35,071 nt of DNA from Coleofasciculaceae cyanobacterium RL_1_1 (GTDB lineage: Bacteria > Cyanobacteriota > Cyanobacteriia > Cyanobacteriales > Geitlerinemataceae), in NCBI GenBank assembly GCA_012033105.1, contig JAAUPN010000012.1, positions 1 through 35,071 on the forward strand, in the 5' to 3' direction. The notes under the pieces are model-generated. The model saw nothing but the letters and a program-made list of their open reading frames with translations. It was not told where the DNA came from and did no database searches. The translations under genes were made by a program, and so were the position numbers. Shown here in pieces: positions 17,378 through 26,114 of this stretch (its first letter is position 1; each line of letters opens with the position of its first letter).

Positions 17378-17782
17378 ATGAAATTGCACCAATTTGGACT
17401 CCCGGCCACACTGTTGACGATCGCCTCGCTGATCTCGATCGCCGCTCCTGTAAAAGCTGCCGAGATCGAAACCCGCGCTCGTGACACCGTCGAGATTGCC
17501 CAGCGCGTCGGTGAGCGCCCCGGCGATACCTGCCGCATGGTCGTTGAAAGCAGCACGCTTTACGTGGAATCAGACGGCACGTCCACCCAAATCGCCAACA
17601 TGCTCGAAGACGAGATGGTTAACCTGATGGAAACCGTCACGGCTGACGATGGCACGGTCTGGTTTTATATCGAAGACTCCGTTGGCAACATGGGTTACAT
17701 GCCCGCCTACATGAGCGGTACACGCCTCGCCAATCTGAGCTACTGCGCCGAAACCCCGATGACCTTCCCCGCCGCTTGGTAA
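17378..17782 (+). CDS. Secreted SH3-like protein
   Basis: This 134-residue protein starts with a signal peptide (MKLHQFGLPATLLTIASLIS, cleavage near VKAAEIE). The mature part has TCRMVVESSTLYVESDGTST, MVNLMETVTADDGTVWFYIE and GNMGYMPAYM, a pattern like a compact bacterial SH3 fold. Two cysteines (in DTCRM and SYCAE) could form a disulfide in the periplasm. No partner gene is evident. It ends just before a strong bidirectional terminator shared with the VKOR gene. The ligand is unknown. Confidence 0.65.
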   Translation: MKLHQFGLPATLLTIASLISIAAPVKAAEIETRARDTVEIAQRVGERPGDTCRMVVESSTLYVESDGTSTQIANMLEDEMVNLMETVTADDGTVWFYIEDSVGNMGYMPAYMSGTRLANLSYCAETPMTFPAAW

Positions 17783-17813
17783 ATCAGCTCGGATCATCGG
17801 TGATCGTCAACTC

Positions 17814-17873
17814 GATCATAAAAAGAGGGCGGACAGCTTTACGACGAGTGCTGTCCGTCCTCTTTTTATGATC
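17814..17873. terminator. Bidirectional intrinsic terminator
   Basis: Two 24-nt arms (17814-17837 and 17850-17873) pair over their whole length with one G-T wobble. The GC-rich core is GGACAGC with GCTGTCC, and A5/T5 runs flank it, so a U run follows the core on either strand. It sits between convergent genes. Confidence 0.85.
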
Positions 17874-17930
17874 GGGTAATTGGTTAATCGGTCTTTATTG
17901 TCGATTCAATTGTTTTCGGGACACTTGTTT

Positions 17931-17970
17931 TCAGAACACTTTGAGAGCGTTGAGCGGAGTCGAAACACGG
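17931..17970 (+). repeat. Dispersed 40-bp repeat, copy A
   Basis: The 40 bases starting TCAGAACACTTTGAGAGCG and ending GTCGAAACACGG recur in inverse orientation at 33739-33778 with two mismatches. This copy lies just beyond the 3' end of the VKOR gene. It is non-coding and has no target duplication that I can see. Confidence 0.75.
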
Positions 17971-18026
17971 TTTTCAATCAAGTAGAGCAGAACTTGATCC
18001 GTACATCTTCGCCAAGCTAGAACGAA

Positions 18027-18938
18027 CTACTCCTCCACGCCAAAATCCGTTGAGCCTGTGTACCCCGAGAGTTGTGCTAACTCCTGGAGAGACTGCACCC
18101 CAAGATGCATTTCACCATTAATTTTCCAGGTGGGATAGCTCTCAATTTGCTCGGCTTGGCAGCGATCGGGTTGAGGATTTGTACCGTTTGGATCACACTC
18201 GACATAATCCAACTGGCTCGACGCCGCCTGACCAAATAATTGCTTTTGATCACGGCAGTGACCACACCAAAATGCACCAAACATTCGGATATCCGAAGCC
18301 TTGAGATATTCAGCCAGCTCGATGTTTGCCGGTTTAGAAACCGTCGTGATCGCATACCCGTTTGTTTGATCATTCGGATTGGTATTGAGCGGCGCATACA
18401 GAGCAAACGCACCGATCAGCGTGATCGAAGCAATAATCACACCCCGAAAACCAACCGCGCCGAGATCCTCCCAATCATGACCGACGATCGCCAAGCCAAA
18501 TAAACACAACGCGGAAATCGCAGACCCCACGCAGTACAGACAAAACGCCTGAATCTCAAAGACCATAATCGACATTAGATAGCCACTAAAAACGGCCATC
18601 GCCGTACCGCCGATCGACAGCCCCAGCCAGGTCTGATCATTAATCAGGGTACGCTGCGTTTTTGGCGCATCGGCCTTCAACAGCCACGGCGCGATCGCCA
18701 TTGCTAACATCGCCACATAGGCCAGCAGACCCAACGCCGACAAAGGAATCGAGCCAAATACCGTTGCGTAGGGACTTTCAAGCACCTTATCGCAACCTTC
18801 GACCGGGCAAACAACGCTTCCTTTAAGTAAACGGGCTGCCGTTAAATAACCCGTATTGACAATGCCCAGCGTTGTGATCGTGGCGATCACAAAGCGAGAA
18901 TTGCGCTGAATCCAGGTCGGTTGACGTTTGCGGAGCAT
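18027..18938 (-). CDS. VKOR-family quinone reductase fused to a thioredoxin-like domain
   Basis: From the ATG at 18938 the product has 303 residues. An N-terminal VKOR domain of about five helices contains the shuttle-cysteine pair in GSVVCPVEGCDKVLES and the active-site pair in FCLYCVGSAIS. A C-terminal thioredoxin-like domain follows, with the redox motif FWCGHCRDQK and further cysteines in VECDPNGTNP and RCQAEQ. The protein oxidises cysteines in lumenal or periplasmic substrates and passes electrons to quinone. The homologous plant LTO1 and the Synechocystis fusion protein support photosystem II assembly. An upstream ATG at 18983 adds 15 residues (MTNRGDLIRVPYSLT) that look less typical. 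The length is normal. Confidence 0.92.
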   Translation of the reverse strand: MLRKRQPTWIQRNSRFVIATITTLGIVNTGYLTAARLLKGSVVCPVEGCDKVLESPYATVFGSIPLSALGLLAYVAMLAMAIAPWLLKADAPKTQRTLINDQTWLGLSIGGTAMAVFSGYLMSIMVFEIQAFCLYCVGSAISALCLFGLAIVGHDWEDLGAVGFRGVIIASITLIGAFALYAPLNTNPNDQTNGYAITTVSKPANIELAEYLKASDIRMFGAFWCGHCRDQKQLFGQAASSQLDYVECDPNGTNPQPDRCQAEQIESYPTWKINGEMHLGVQSLQELAQLSGYTGSTDFGVEE

Positions 18939-19171
18939 AGTTAATGAGTAGGGAACACGTATCAAGTCACCGCGATTTGTCATCGAGTCCTATTTCCCCG
19001 ATGACAAAACACTTACGTTGACCTTGCTATTTTATCTAGTTGACACCGCCGACATGACCAAATCGACTTCGCTTGATTTACTTCGCTCAACTTGACTGCG
19101 CTGCACAGCAGAGACAGACCCTTTAGAGGCGGTGCGGCGCGTGGCTCAAGCCAATCTCAGATCAATCAGCG

Positions 19172-19437
19172 CTAGGCTGCACGTTGCTGCCGAAGCTGTT
19201 TGCTTTTCAGCTCAGAGACAACGCGCGTAATGTCGAGAACTTCAGAAGGCTGCCATTTTTGGTCAGCATCCAGTCAGAGCCGCTACGAGTCCAGATGTAA
19301 CCATGAGTTTTCAGAAACTCGTTCACTTCTTTGCGCTGAGTAGCACTCTGAGGGTTGATGCATTGCTGCCAAAACTCAGCAGAAACAGAACCGACGGGAA
19401 TTGATTCATACTCGGACATAGATCCAGATGCGCTCAT
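19172..19437 (-). CDS. Small conserved-looking hypothetical protein (frame-disrupted)
   Basis: From the ATG at 19437 (or 19419, MSEYES) the frame reads VGSVSAEFWQQCINP, KEVNEFLKTHGYIWTRSGSD, then ends early at 19207. Adding one G at about 19264 (coding CTGACC to CTGGACC) continues it as DQKWQPSEVLDITRVVSELK and a basic, glutamine-rich tail to the stop at 19172-19174, about 88 residues in all. The extended version is hydrophilic and helix-prone, more gene-like than the truncated one. I do not recognise the family. The gene has a long upstream spacer and follows tRNA-Asp on the same strand. Confidence 0.55.
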
Positions 19438-20012
19438 AGGTTTTGTGGTGACGTGGTGGTGAAAGATTAGTGTTGGGTTAGCGTGCTGACGATGATTGAG
19501 TCGATGCAATTACTCAAACGAGGTGGGAGCAATTGCGGTTTATGGGCTTCGTCGGGCAAGACTTCAGATCCTAAGACTGTCAATCAAACGCCTCTAAGCT
19601 GATGTTTGAGTCGTGAGCTAGGGCTAACAAGGTTGAACTTTGTTGTAGATAGCTTTACGTTTTTTAACTATTCGCATCGTAACGTATTGCAAGGGGGACG
19701 TCACGCATTCTATGGTCTCGCCGACCGTGACCTCGCCGGAATTTTGTCGCAAGGCAGGGCAAACGCAGACTCCAGGGCTTTGGCAAAAAAACAGTTAATT
19801 TGAAGCCTGAGCTTGTCGAAGGCTGGCGATTTTCGTAGGAAGTGGCCGCACTTCGACAAGCTCAGTGCTCAAACTCTGACTTGATTTGCTATGAAAGATT
19901 GAGTATACGTTTGCCCTGGCTTCCCCAAGTCTGCTTGAGATAACCAAGGTTAATGTCTGCCTTTCGCGCTTAGTGGCGGTCTAATGACACCAGATGCTTA
20001 TGATTGTTAGAA
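19438..20012. other. Non-coding spacer between tRNA-Asp and the small gene
   Basis: I see no convincing coding frame in this 575-bp stretch. It holds the 15-bp inverted repeat at 19807-19865. On the minus strand there are AT-rich segments near 19660-19690 that could hold the promoter and a long leader for the small gene, but no boxes with good spacing stand out. Confidence 0.4.
19807..19865. repeat. REP-like inverted repeat (CTGAGCTTGTCGAAG)
   Basis: Perfect 15-bp arms, CTGAGCTTGTCGAAG (19807-19821) and CTTCGACAAGCTCAG (19851-19865), enclose 29 bases. The CTTCGACAAGCTCAG motif is, from general knowledge, widespread in intergenic DNA of many bacteria. The element is non-coding. Confidence 0.75.
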
Positions 20013-20086
20013 CGGGACTGACGGGGCTCGAACCCGCAACTTCCGCCGTGACAGGGCGGTGCTCTAACCAATTGAACTACAGTCCC
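20013..20086 (-). tRNA. tRNA-Asp (GTC anticodon)
   Basis: The minus strand folds into a 74-nt cloverleaf. The acceptor stem pairs GGGACTG with CAGTCCC and has discriminator G. The D-arm contains GTTCAATTGGTTAGAGC. The anticodon arm CCGCC/GGCGG has loop CTGTCAC, giving anticodon GTC. The T-arm contains GCGGGTTCGAGCCCCGT. The 3' CCA is not encoded. Confidence 0.96.
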
Positions 20087-20273
20087 TCAAGCGCTTTCAG
20101 TCGGTCGCAACTGCGCCCTTTCCGAATGCAGGATCTAATATGCCCTAGTTTCTCCGTAATGTCAAATATTTTTTCGATCTTTGTTCGGAGGGGTGGTTCC
20201 TACTTTGTGCGAGGGCGCGGTTCGAGATTCGTGATAGCGTGAATCAAATGCTGTGTAGGTTGATGAGGAAGGT

Positions 20274-20722
20274 ATGCTGAGACGGCTGTTGGTCGGTTGT
20301 CTGACGGTATTGCTGACGATCGGATGGTGTCCTGCGATCGGCTGAATCCGAACGCTGATCTTCCATTAGAAAGGGCGCTCTTGCGTCAGGCTCAATTGGG
20401 GCAGGAGCAGCTCCTCGGTCAATTGCGCTTAGATCCAGCGCCGATTTTGCATGTTCGTCACATTCGCGTGCAATCGCGACGTGATCTGCTGATCCAGGAA
20501 TTTCCCAGTTATGCCGTTCGTGGGGTTTACGATCTCGATGTCGAGTTTCCCCAGCGGACGCTGACCCGACAGCGTCAGCCCTTTGAGGTGTTCCTTCAGC
20601 CCCAGGCAGAGGGTACGACGTGGCGTTTAGCGAGGCTTGATGATACGGTGAATCCGCCGCAGTGGAGAACGTATTTGCTATCGGGTGGTGATTACGATGC
20701 TGCGGATTTTGCGGGGAGTTGA
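20274..20722 (+). CDS. Exported hypothetical protein (frame-disrupted)
   Basis: An ATG at 20274, preceded by GAGGAAGG as a ribosome-binding site, opens a signal peptide MLRRLLVGCLTVLLTIGWCP and then hits TGA at 20343. Restoring one G at about 20336 (GCGATC to GCGGATC) joins it to a continuing frame that reads DRLNPNADLPLERALLRQAQ, then PAPILHVRHIRVQSRRDLLI, YDLDVEFPQRTL and TTWRLARLDD, to the stop at 20722, about 149 residues. The beta-strand-like pattern suggests a small secreted domain. I do not recognise the family. A shorter unbroken alternative could start inside this frame, but it would lose the export signal. Confidence 0.6.
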
Positions 20723-20957
20723 CGGGCGATCGGGCGATTAGTGTCAACGTGTGGCAGTGTTTGATCCCTAGCTTGAGGATTTAGACGCAATCATCACTCA
20801 ATCGTGCGTGGTGGATTGTGCTTGGCCGTGCTGGATGATGGGGGGAGCGATCGATGCTGGAATGTCTTGTCAGAAAATCTGTGAAGATTTGCGAGAGGAT
20901 AACGGCAATTCAACGGAGTTGGACGAGGAAGCGACGTAGAATGAACAGCCAAACCTT

Positions 20958-20986
20958 TTGTCTAAACTTGTAAAAATACGGATACT
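20958..20986 (+). promoter_or_regulatory. Candidate promoter of the PCP_red gene
   Basis: TTGTCT (20958-20963) and GATACT (20981-20986) have 17-bp spacing, with four of six matches each to the sigma-70 consensus. Transcription would start within a few bases of the GTG at 20992, implying a leaderless or nearly leaderless mRNA. Confidence 0.35.
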
Positions 20987-20991
20987 GCGAC

Positions 20992-21159
20992 GTGAGCGAT
21001 ACACCCACATGGACACCGGAGGCAGAAGCACTCCTCAAAGAGATTCCGTTTTTTGTACGCCCTGCTGCACGCAAGAAAATCGAAAAGTTTGCTCGTGACC
21101 AGAATGAGTCTGAAATCACTCCGGATGTTTATGCCCGAGCGAAAGCAAAGTTTAACTAG
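20992..21159 (+). CDS. Small PCP_red-domain protein (light-independent protochlorophyllide reductase C-terminal type)
   Basis: A GTG start at 20992 gives 55 residues: VSDTPTWTPEAEALLKEIPF, then VRPAARKKIEKFARDQN, ITPDVYARAKAKFN and the stop TAG. The W-T-PEAE-LL--IPFFVR--ARKKIE-FA pattern is the PCP_red domain, normally at the C-terminus of ChlB of dark-operative protochlorophyllide reductase, and found as stand-alone small proteins in cyanobacteria. The stand-alone function is unknown; a role in tetrapyrrole or photosystem biogenesis is only suspected. The non-ATG start and small size make it easy to miss. No ribosome-binding site is seen. Confidence 0.85.
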   Translation: MSDTPTWTPEAEALLKEIPFFVRPAARKKIEKFARDQNESEITPDVYARAKAKFN

Positions 21160-21408
21160 TGGCAACGGATAGTAGCGGGTTGCTGACTTTAAACTTTAAC
21201 GTTAGTCCGGCCTCGCCCATTCCTAGCGGCAATTCTCAATGTAATTCTCAAGGGGGAGCGAGTTTTCGTCCGGTCAGCGATCGAGCGATGGGTGACGACT
21301 TGTATAAACCTTGCGATTAGAGGTTGTCGGGATCGTCCGTTTTTCAGTTGAGCATTGCTGAATTTCTATTCATTTCATGGGTGCGACGATCGCACTCTCC
21401 CACTGACT

Positions 21409-23183
21409 ATGAGTTTTGATGCTCTGTTAACCTTGGGCGTTATTGCCATCGTGCTTATTGCCCTGGTGCGTAATATTGCACCGCCTGACCTAGTCTTTCT
21501 GGGGGCGACATCTGTACTCGCTGCGTTTGGTGTGATTTCCCCCAAAGAAGCGTTTGCCGGATTCGCAAATGAAGGCGTGCTGACGGTTGCGGTGTTGTTT
21601 GTTGTGGCCGCAAGTTTACGCGATACGGGTGTTCTGGATACGGTGGGGTATTACCTCCTACGCAATACCAATACCAAAACCGGTGTGCTGGGTCGGTTAT
21701 CGGTCATTGTGATCTCATCGTCGGCATTTTTGAACAACACGCCGATCGTGGCGATGTTCATGCCGATCGTGCTGGATTGGTGTCGTCGCCATCGGATTTC
21801 ACCGTCACAACTGCTGATCCCCCTATCCTATCTCGCGATTCTGGGCGGCACCTGCACGCTGATCGGCACATCCACCAACTTGGTGGTGAATGGATTGATG
21901 ATCGAAAATGGCTTGCCGGGGATGTCACTGTTTGAACTCGGGTGGGTTGGGATACCCTGTGCTGTGGTTGGCGCTCTGTATCTGGTCTTTTTTAGCGATC
22001 GGCTCCTGCCCGAACGGAAGGATTTAATTTCCCAACTGAGCGACTCACGCCGAGAATATTTGCTCGAAATGCAGGTTCTCAGCGATTGCCGTCTCGTGGG
22101 TCAAACGGTCGAAGCGGGTGGGTTACGGCATCTACCCGGTTTGTTCTTGATCGAAATCGATCGCGGCGATCAGATTGTTGCGCCCGTCGGCCCCAATGAC
22201 GTGATCCGTGCCAACGATCGACTGGTGTTCACCGGTATCGTCAGCAGCATCATCGAACTTGAGCAAATCCCCGGCCTAATTCCCCTTGCTGATCCGGCCT
22301 ACGAGGTTTCCCCTAAACAAAAACGCAACCGCAGCCTATACGAAGCCGTCATTTCGGGAACCTCTCCCCTGAATGGCAAAACCATTCGATCGGCTAATTT
22401 TCGGAGTACCTACGGTGCAGCCGTGGTCGCCGTCCATCGGAGTGGTAGCCGCATCAAGAAAAAAATTGGTGATATTGCGCTACAACCGGGCGATACGTTG
22501 CTGCTCCAGACGAATCCGAGCTTCCTGAAAAACATCGCGATGATCCGGCCTTTTTCTTGATTAGTCGTGTGGATGAATGGCGTCCGTTGCGTCGCGATCG
22601 GGCATGGGTCTCGATCGCATTGTTTACGGCTTTGCTCATCTTGATGACAACAGGGACTATCTCCACGGCAGTGGCGGGCTTATTGGTCGCAGTGGCTAGT
22701 ATCGGGTTTGGTTGTATCTCGGTGTCGGAAGCGCGTCGTAGCGTCGAATGGGAAGTCCTGGTGACGATCGCCGCCGCCTTTGGGGTCGGAACCGCGATGC
22801 AAAATTCCGGCGCGGCCACATCACTCTCCGAGCTAGTCGTCCGTGTTACAGCTCCCTTGGGAGTTATGGCGGCCTTGACCTCAATCTACGTCATGGGGTC
22901 ATTACTCACGTCGTTGATTACGAACAATGCGGCAGCAATTTTGATGTTTCCGATTTGCTTGGAAACCGCGCAGCTCTTTCAGGTGGATTCGCGACCCTTT
23001 CTGATGGTGTCGATCATGTCCGCATCAGCGTGCTTTATGACCCCGATCGGCTATCAAACCAACATGATGGTGTACGGCCCTGGTGGTTATAAATTTGCCG
23101 ATTTTCTTCGCATCGGTGTACCCATGAATCTTATTTTGGGTACGATGGTGGTGGTTCTGGCTCCATTCTTCTGGCCATTCTAG
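21409..23183 (+). CDS. SLC13-family permease with central TrkA-C domains (frame-disrupted)
   Basis: The N-terminal part from the ATG at 21409 has membrane helices with SSSAFLNNTPIVAMFMPIVL and LGGTCTLIGTSTNLVVNGL, the paired motifs of the SLC13/ArsB-like anion transporter fold. Two soluble TrkA-C (RCK_C) domains follow (about residues 215-380; VLSDCRLVGQTVEAGGLRHL and NGKTIRSANFRSTYGAAVVA). This frame ends at 22560. The second half reads on in another frame from about 22533 (HRDDPAFFLISRVDEWRPLR) through more helices with LLTSLITNNAAAILMFPI and ASACFMTPIGYQTNMMVYGP to 23183. Restoring one A in the A5 run at 22528-22532 joins them, about 591 residues, the normal size. It probably imports an anion such as sulfate with sodium. 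Confidence 0.87.
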
Positions 23184-23314
23184 ATCGCTAAGTTAACCGT
23201 CAGAATGCAAACAATCAGGACATCTCTAGCTATGGCATATCCAAGCCGTTGGAGCCTCGATCGTTAAGCTGGGCAATCTAGGCAGGCGGTTCCTGATGTT
23301 GCTGTTTGAGCTTA

Positions 23315-23350
23315 GAATCCCCTCGCCTTTAGGCAAGGGAGGATGTCGAG
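23315..23350 (+). mobile_element. Probable IS200/IS605 right-end relic (omegaRNA-like hairpin)
   Basis: The sequence GAATCC, then the hairpin CCCTCGCCT-TT-AGGCAAGGG (one mismatch), then AGGATGTCGAG, resembles the 3' end of IS200/IS605 elements that carry tnpB. There such a hairpin ends in GAGGATGTCAA-like sequence and forms the end of the guide omegaRNA scaffold. No tnpA or tnpB is present, so this would be a leftover end. It lies only about 40 bp upstream of the glycerate kinase start and might affect its leader. Confidence 0.4.
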
Positions 23351-23387
23351 TATCATGCTCGCAGTCGTGTGGTGAAGGAGATGGTGA

Positions 23388-24494
23388 GTGATGCCGATTG
23401 GAACGACACAATTTTCAAACTTTCCGTACTATGAACGACTCGATTTGCTCCTAGCGGCAAGCTGTGCCAATGGCTATATCAACCCGGCGAAACAGTCTGA
23501 ACTCGTGCGCTGTGAGTTGACGGAGCCGCTGCGGGCTCATGCTTTTGGCATCAAGGACAGCAATATGGAGGTGGCTATTGCTCGTCGTACCGATCTATTT
23601 AACCGTTTTTTACAGGATGATCGGCTGTGTCAATTGCCGCTCTATCACTACGACAAAACGTTGTGTTTGCGGACGTTATGGCGCTTTTGGCTGCCTCTAG
23701 CGCTCGATCTCAATGATTTACGGGTGCAGGTGCAGCGCCCGATCGTTCAGGGGGTTTTAGGTGGGCAAGGCACGGGAAAAACGACGCTAGCTCAGGCTCT
23801 GAGCTTACTACTAGAGGAATTGGGCTGGGCAACGATCGCCCTCTCGATCGATGATCTTTACAAAACGCACGCCGAGCGGGAACAGCTCAAGGCCAACGAT
23901 CCACGCTTTATCCGCCGTGGCCCCCCCGGAACCCATGACATCGACCTGGGATTAAGCCTGCTCGATCGCGTCCAGTCCCAACAATTCCCCATTGACGTAC
24001 CGCGCTTCGATAAGTCGCTTCATGCGGGAGATGGTGATCGCATTGAGCCGCGACAGGTCAATCAAGCCGATCTTGTCTTGTTTGAGGGGTGGTTTGTCGG
24101 GGCGGAACCGGTGGATGCCGCAGTCTTTGAAGACGCTCCCGAGCCGATCGTCACCGACGCCGATCGCCAATTTGCCCGAGACTGTAACACCAAGCTGCAC
24201 GACTATCTCCCGCTCTGGCAACGTTGCGATCGCATTGCAGTCCTCAACCCGGTCGACTATCGCCTCAGCCAACAGTGGCGACAGCAAGCCGAACATGATG
24301 CGATCGCCCTAGGTAAAGCCGGAATGAGCGATGCGGAGATTGCTACCTTTGTCGAATATTTCTGGAAAGCCCTCAACCCCGATCTGTTCATCACACCACT
24401 GATTGAACGATCGCACCTAGTCGTTTGCATCGAGTCCGACCATAGCGTCGGAGATATTTACGGCAAGCTAGCATCAATCTCGCCACAAAATTGA
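23388..24494 (+). CDS. glyK: D-glycerate 3-kinase (photorespiratory)
   Basis: The 368-residue product has a Walker A motif GGQGTGKTT (lysine about 131), followed by LSIDDLYKTHAEREQLKAN, RRGPPGTHDIDL and LFEGWFVGAEP, the set seen in plant and cyanobacterial GLYK of the P-loop kinase superfamily. The enzyme phosphorylates D-glycerate to 3-phosphoglycerate, the last step of the photorespiratory cycle, returning carbon to the Calvin cycle. A strong ribosome-binding site, AAGGAG (23375-23380), lies 7 nt before the GTG at 23388 and 10 nt before the ATG at 23391; either start is possible. Length is normal and the frame is intact. Confidence 0.93.
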   Translation: MMPIGTTQFSNFPYYERLDLLLAASCANGYINPAKQSELVRCELTEPLRAHAFGIKDSNMEVAIARRTDLFNRFLQDDRLCQLPLYHYDKTLCLRTLWRFWLPLALDLNDLRVQVQRPIVQGVLGGQGTGKTTLAQALSLLLEELGWATIALSIDDLYKTHAEREQLKANDPRFIRRGPPGTHDIDLGLSLLDRVQSQQFPIDVPRFDKSLHAGDGDRIEPRQVNQADLVLFEGWFVGAEPVDAAVFEDAPEPIVTDADRQFARDCNTKLHDYLPLWQRCDRIAVLNPVDYRLSQQWRQQAEHDAIALGKAGMSDAEIATFVEYFWKALNPDLFITPLIERSHLVVCIESDHSVGDIYGKLASISPQN

Positions 24495-24527
24495 CCGCCC
24501 CTCCCCTGTTGAGTTCAGAATTGCATC

Positions 24528-24761
24528 ATGCAAGTCGATAAACCGAACCGTGAACCCCTATCTGAACGAGATCATCAGGCTTTGCAGCAACTCCGCCAAC
24601 AAATTGAACAGACGATCGCCTGTGGATCGATCTCGCGGAAGCAACACACGGCGATCCTGGCTCAGATCTACGCCGATGGGGTGGTGACGGAGCAAGAATG
24701 CAAACTGTTTCGGCTCATGCAAGAAAAGATCTGGTGTGGCGATCTCTACATTGAGCCGTAG
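24528..24761 (+). CDS. Small hypothetical protein downstream of glycerate kinase
   Basis: This 77-residue soluble protein starts MQVDKPNREPLSERDHQALQ. A helical, glutamine-rich middle follows (QLRQQIEQTIACGSISRK), then HTAILAQIYADGVVTEQECK and FRLMQEKIWCGDLYIEP. The layout of two short helical segments resembles a small regulatory fold, but I recognise no family. It begins 34 nt after the glycerate kinase stop on the same strand, so cotranscription is likely. It converges on the next leftward unit. Confidence 0.65.
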   Translation: MQVDKPNREPLSERDHQALQQLRQQIEQTIACGSISRKQHTAILAQIYADGVVTEQECKLFRLMQEKIWCGDLYIEP

Positions 24762-24842
24762 CACCAGGGTGTAGGGCTGACGTGGTGCGATCGCCCCAGT
24801 TCGGCGTTGTCGCTGGGCAAGCGTCATGGGAGATCGGCCCCA

Positions 24843-25539
24843 CTAGCGACGATTGGCGACCGTCATCGCTTCCGGCATATTGAGCTTGATATCGCGAACC
24901 TTACGTTCCAGCGCCCGTGTCCGCCGCAACTGATCACGACGTAAGACGGTTTCGTTATTGTCAAACCCGGCAGCTTCAAGCTGACCGTTGAGCGGATTAT
25001 AAAAGCTGCGGACGCGAGCTTCGACGATCGTAGCTACCGGTTTCAGATTGCGCTGACGTACAACTTTGAGATGTTGACCAAAGGCCGGAAATGCACCCCG
25101 CGCTTGAATCGACAAATCAGCAGCGGAAAGATATTCGAGAGGGGATAAGTCCGGTTGCTCTCGAATAAAATCGACAGCTTTTCGCGGATACGCTGTAGCT
25201 CTTGATCGTCGGCTAACTCAGGGCTCAGGGCTGTGTTTTGGCTACTAAACGTACCGACGTTGTAATTAGCATTACCGGGGTCGGTGTGTCCGTACCAGGC
25301 TGCCGTCCGCACACCGTCAATCGTTCTCGTTCCTTCTGCCATACCGATCGCGATCGCGCCAGGAGCATCCACTTGACCAAACCAAAAATCCGTAAAGGGT
25401 TCGGCAAGGGTGACCGGATTCGATACGTTTGTCGATAAGTTGACCGATTCTGCGGTGGTCGGCACAACAGGTTCTCCAAAAATACCCGCGCGAGGGTATG
25501 GAATAGCGTAAAAAAGCTAGCAGCAGTATTTAAACTCAT
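24843..25539 (-). CDS. Hypothetical cyanobacterial protein (two frame breaks)
   Basis: The start MSLNTAASFFTLFHTLAR at 25539 leads to a frame change near 25485-25490 (restore one G in CGCGGGTATT). It continues EPVVPTTAESVNLSTN, FTDFWFGQVDAPGAIAIGMA, GTRTIDGVRTAAWYGHTDPG and NYNVGTFSSQNTALSPE. A second change near 25178 (AAAGCTG to AAAGGCTG) gives VDFIREQPDLSPLEYLSAAD and QARVR-like helical sequence, ending NMPEAMTVANRR at 24843. The whole is about 232 residues. The WFGQVDAPGAIAIG and WYGHTDPG motifs look familiar from uncharacterised cyanobacterial proteins. I cannot name the function. It follows an equally disrupted small gene by a few bases, suggesting an operon. Confidence 0.6.
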
Positions 25540-25544
25540 GATGA

Positions 25545-25834
25545 TTATGGATGGTAGGTTGCAGCCGTGTTAATGACCCGTGCGAACGGTTGATCCCGAT
25601 CCAGAGCTGTGGCGATCGCTCGGGTATCGTCAAAAAAAAGATGGGAGTTCGACGAAAACGGTCTGTTTAGATTTTTGGATAAGAGCCAGGACGGTTCCTA
25701 GCATCATCAAACTCACGTAAAACAGGAAGTGAGGCGAGGTTCGCCGTTGAACGACAGAGTGTGGGATAACCGTTGACTCAAAACTCGGCGCTGAGAACCG
25801 GTGAGCTGCACCTAAGGAACAGACGAGCAGTCAT
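25545..25834 (-). CDS. Small membrane-type hypothetical protein (two frame breaks)
   Basis: Read leftward from the ATG at 25834, the frame begins MTARLFLRCSSPVLSAEF and stops. Removing one T from the T4 run (25780-25783) continues ESTVIPHSVVQRRTSPHFLF, then the helix YVSLMMLGTVLALIQKSK and TVFVELPSF. Removing one T from the T8 run (25632-25639) continues DDTRAIATALDRDQPFARVI and ends NTAATYHP at a TAA at 25545-25547, about 95 residues. The next gene's ATG is only 5 nt after this stop, as in an operon. The coding look of all three pieces is the evidence; the start and family are uncertain. Confidence 0.45.
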
Positions 25835-26114
25835 GTCACCACTGCGATCGCCGACAACTTTGAGCTAGACAATCCGGACAAATATCGTATCACAAGATAC
25901 AAAAATAGCGATCCCCGAGGTTTTCTGGAATTTTTTCGTCATGATAAACGCGATCTTCTCTCCCTGGCAATTTTGGGGATCGCTAAAACGGTGTGATCCC
26001 GAGTTCGCCAACGCACGGCACAATGAATCAAAAAAACGTAAACTTTTACAAAGCGACTCCGATCGTAACGAGATCGTGATGCGTCGCTCCTTCTGGTCGC
26101 CAAGCCTAAACTTC

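Noticed and set aside
19606-19803. 65-residue rightward frame in the spacer
   Set aside because: No ribosome-binding site, no recognisable pattern, and it ends at the REP-like element.
19994-20242. Short rightward frame over the tRNA
   Set aside because: It translates the antisense of tRNA-Asp (the GLEPATSA pattern typical of tRNA mis-annotation).
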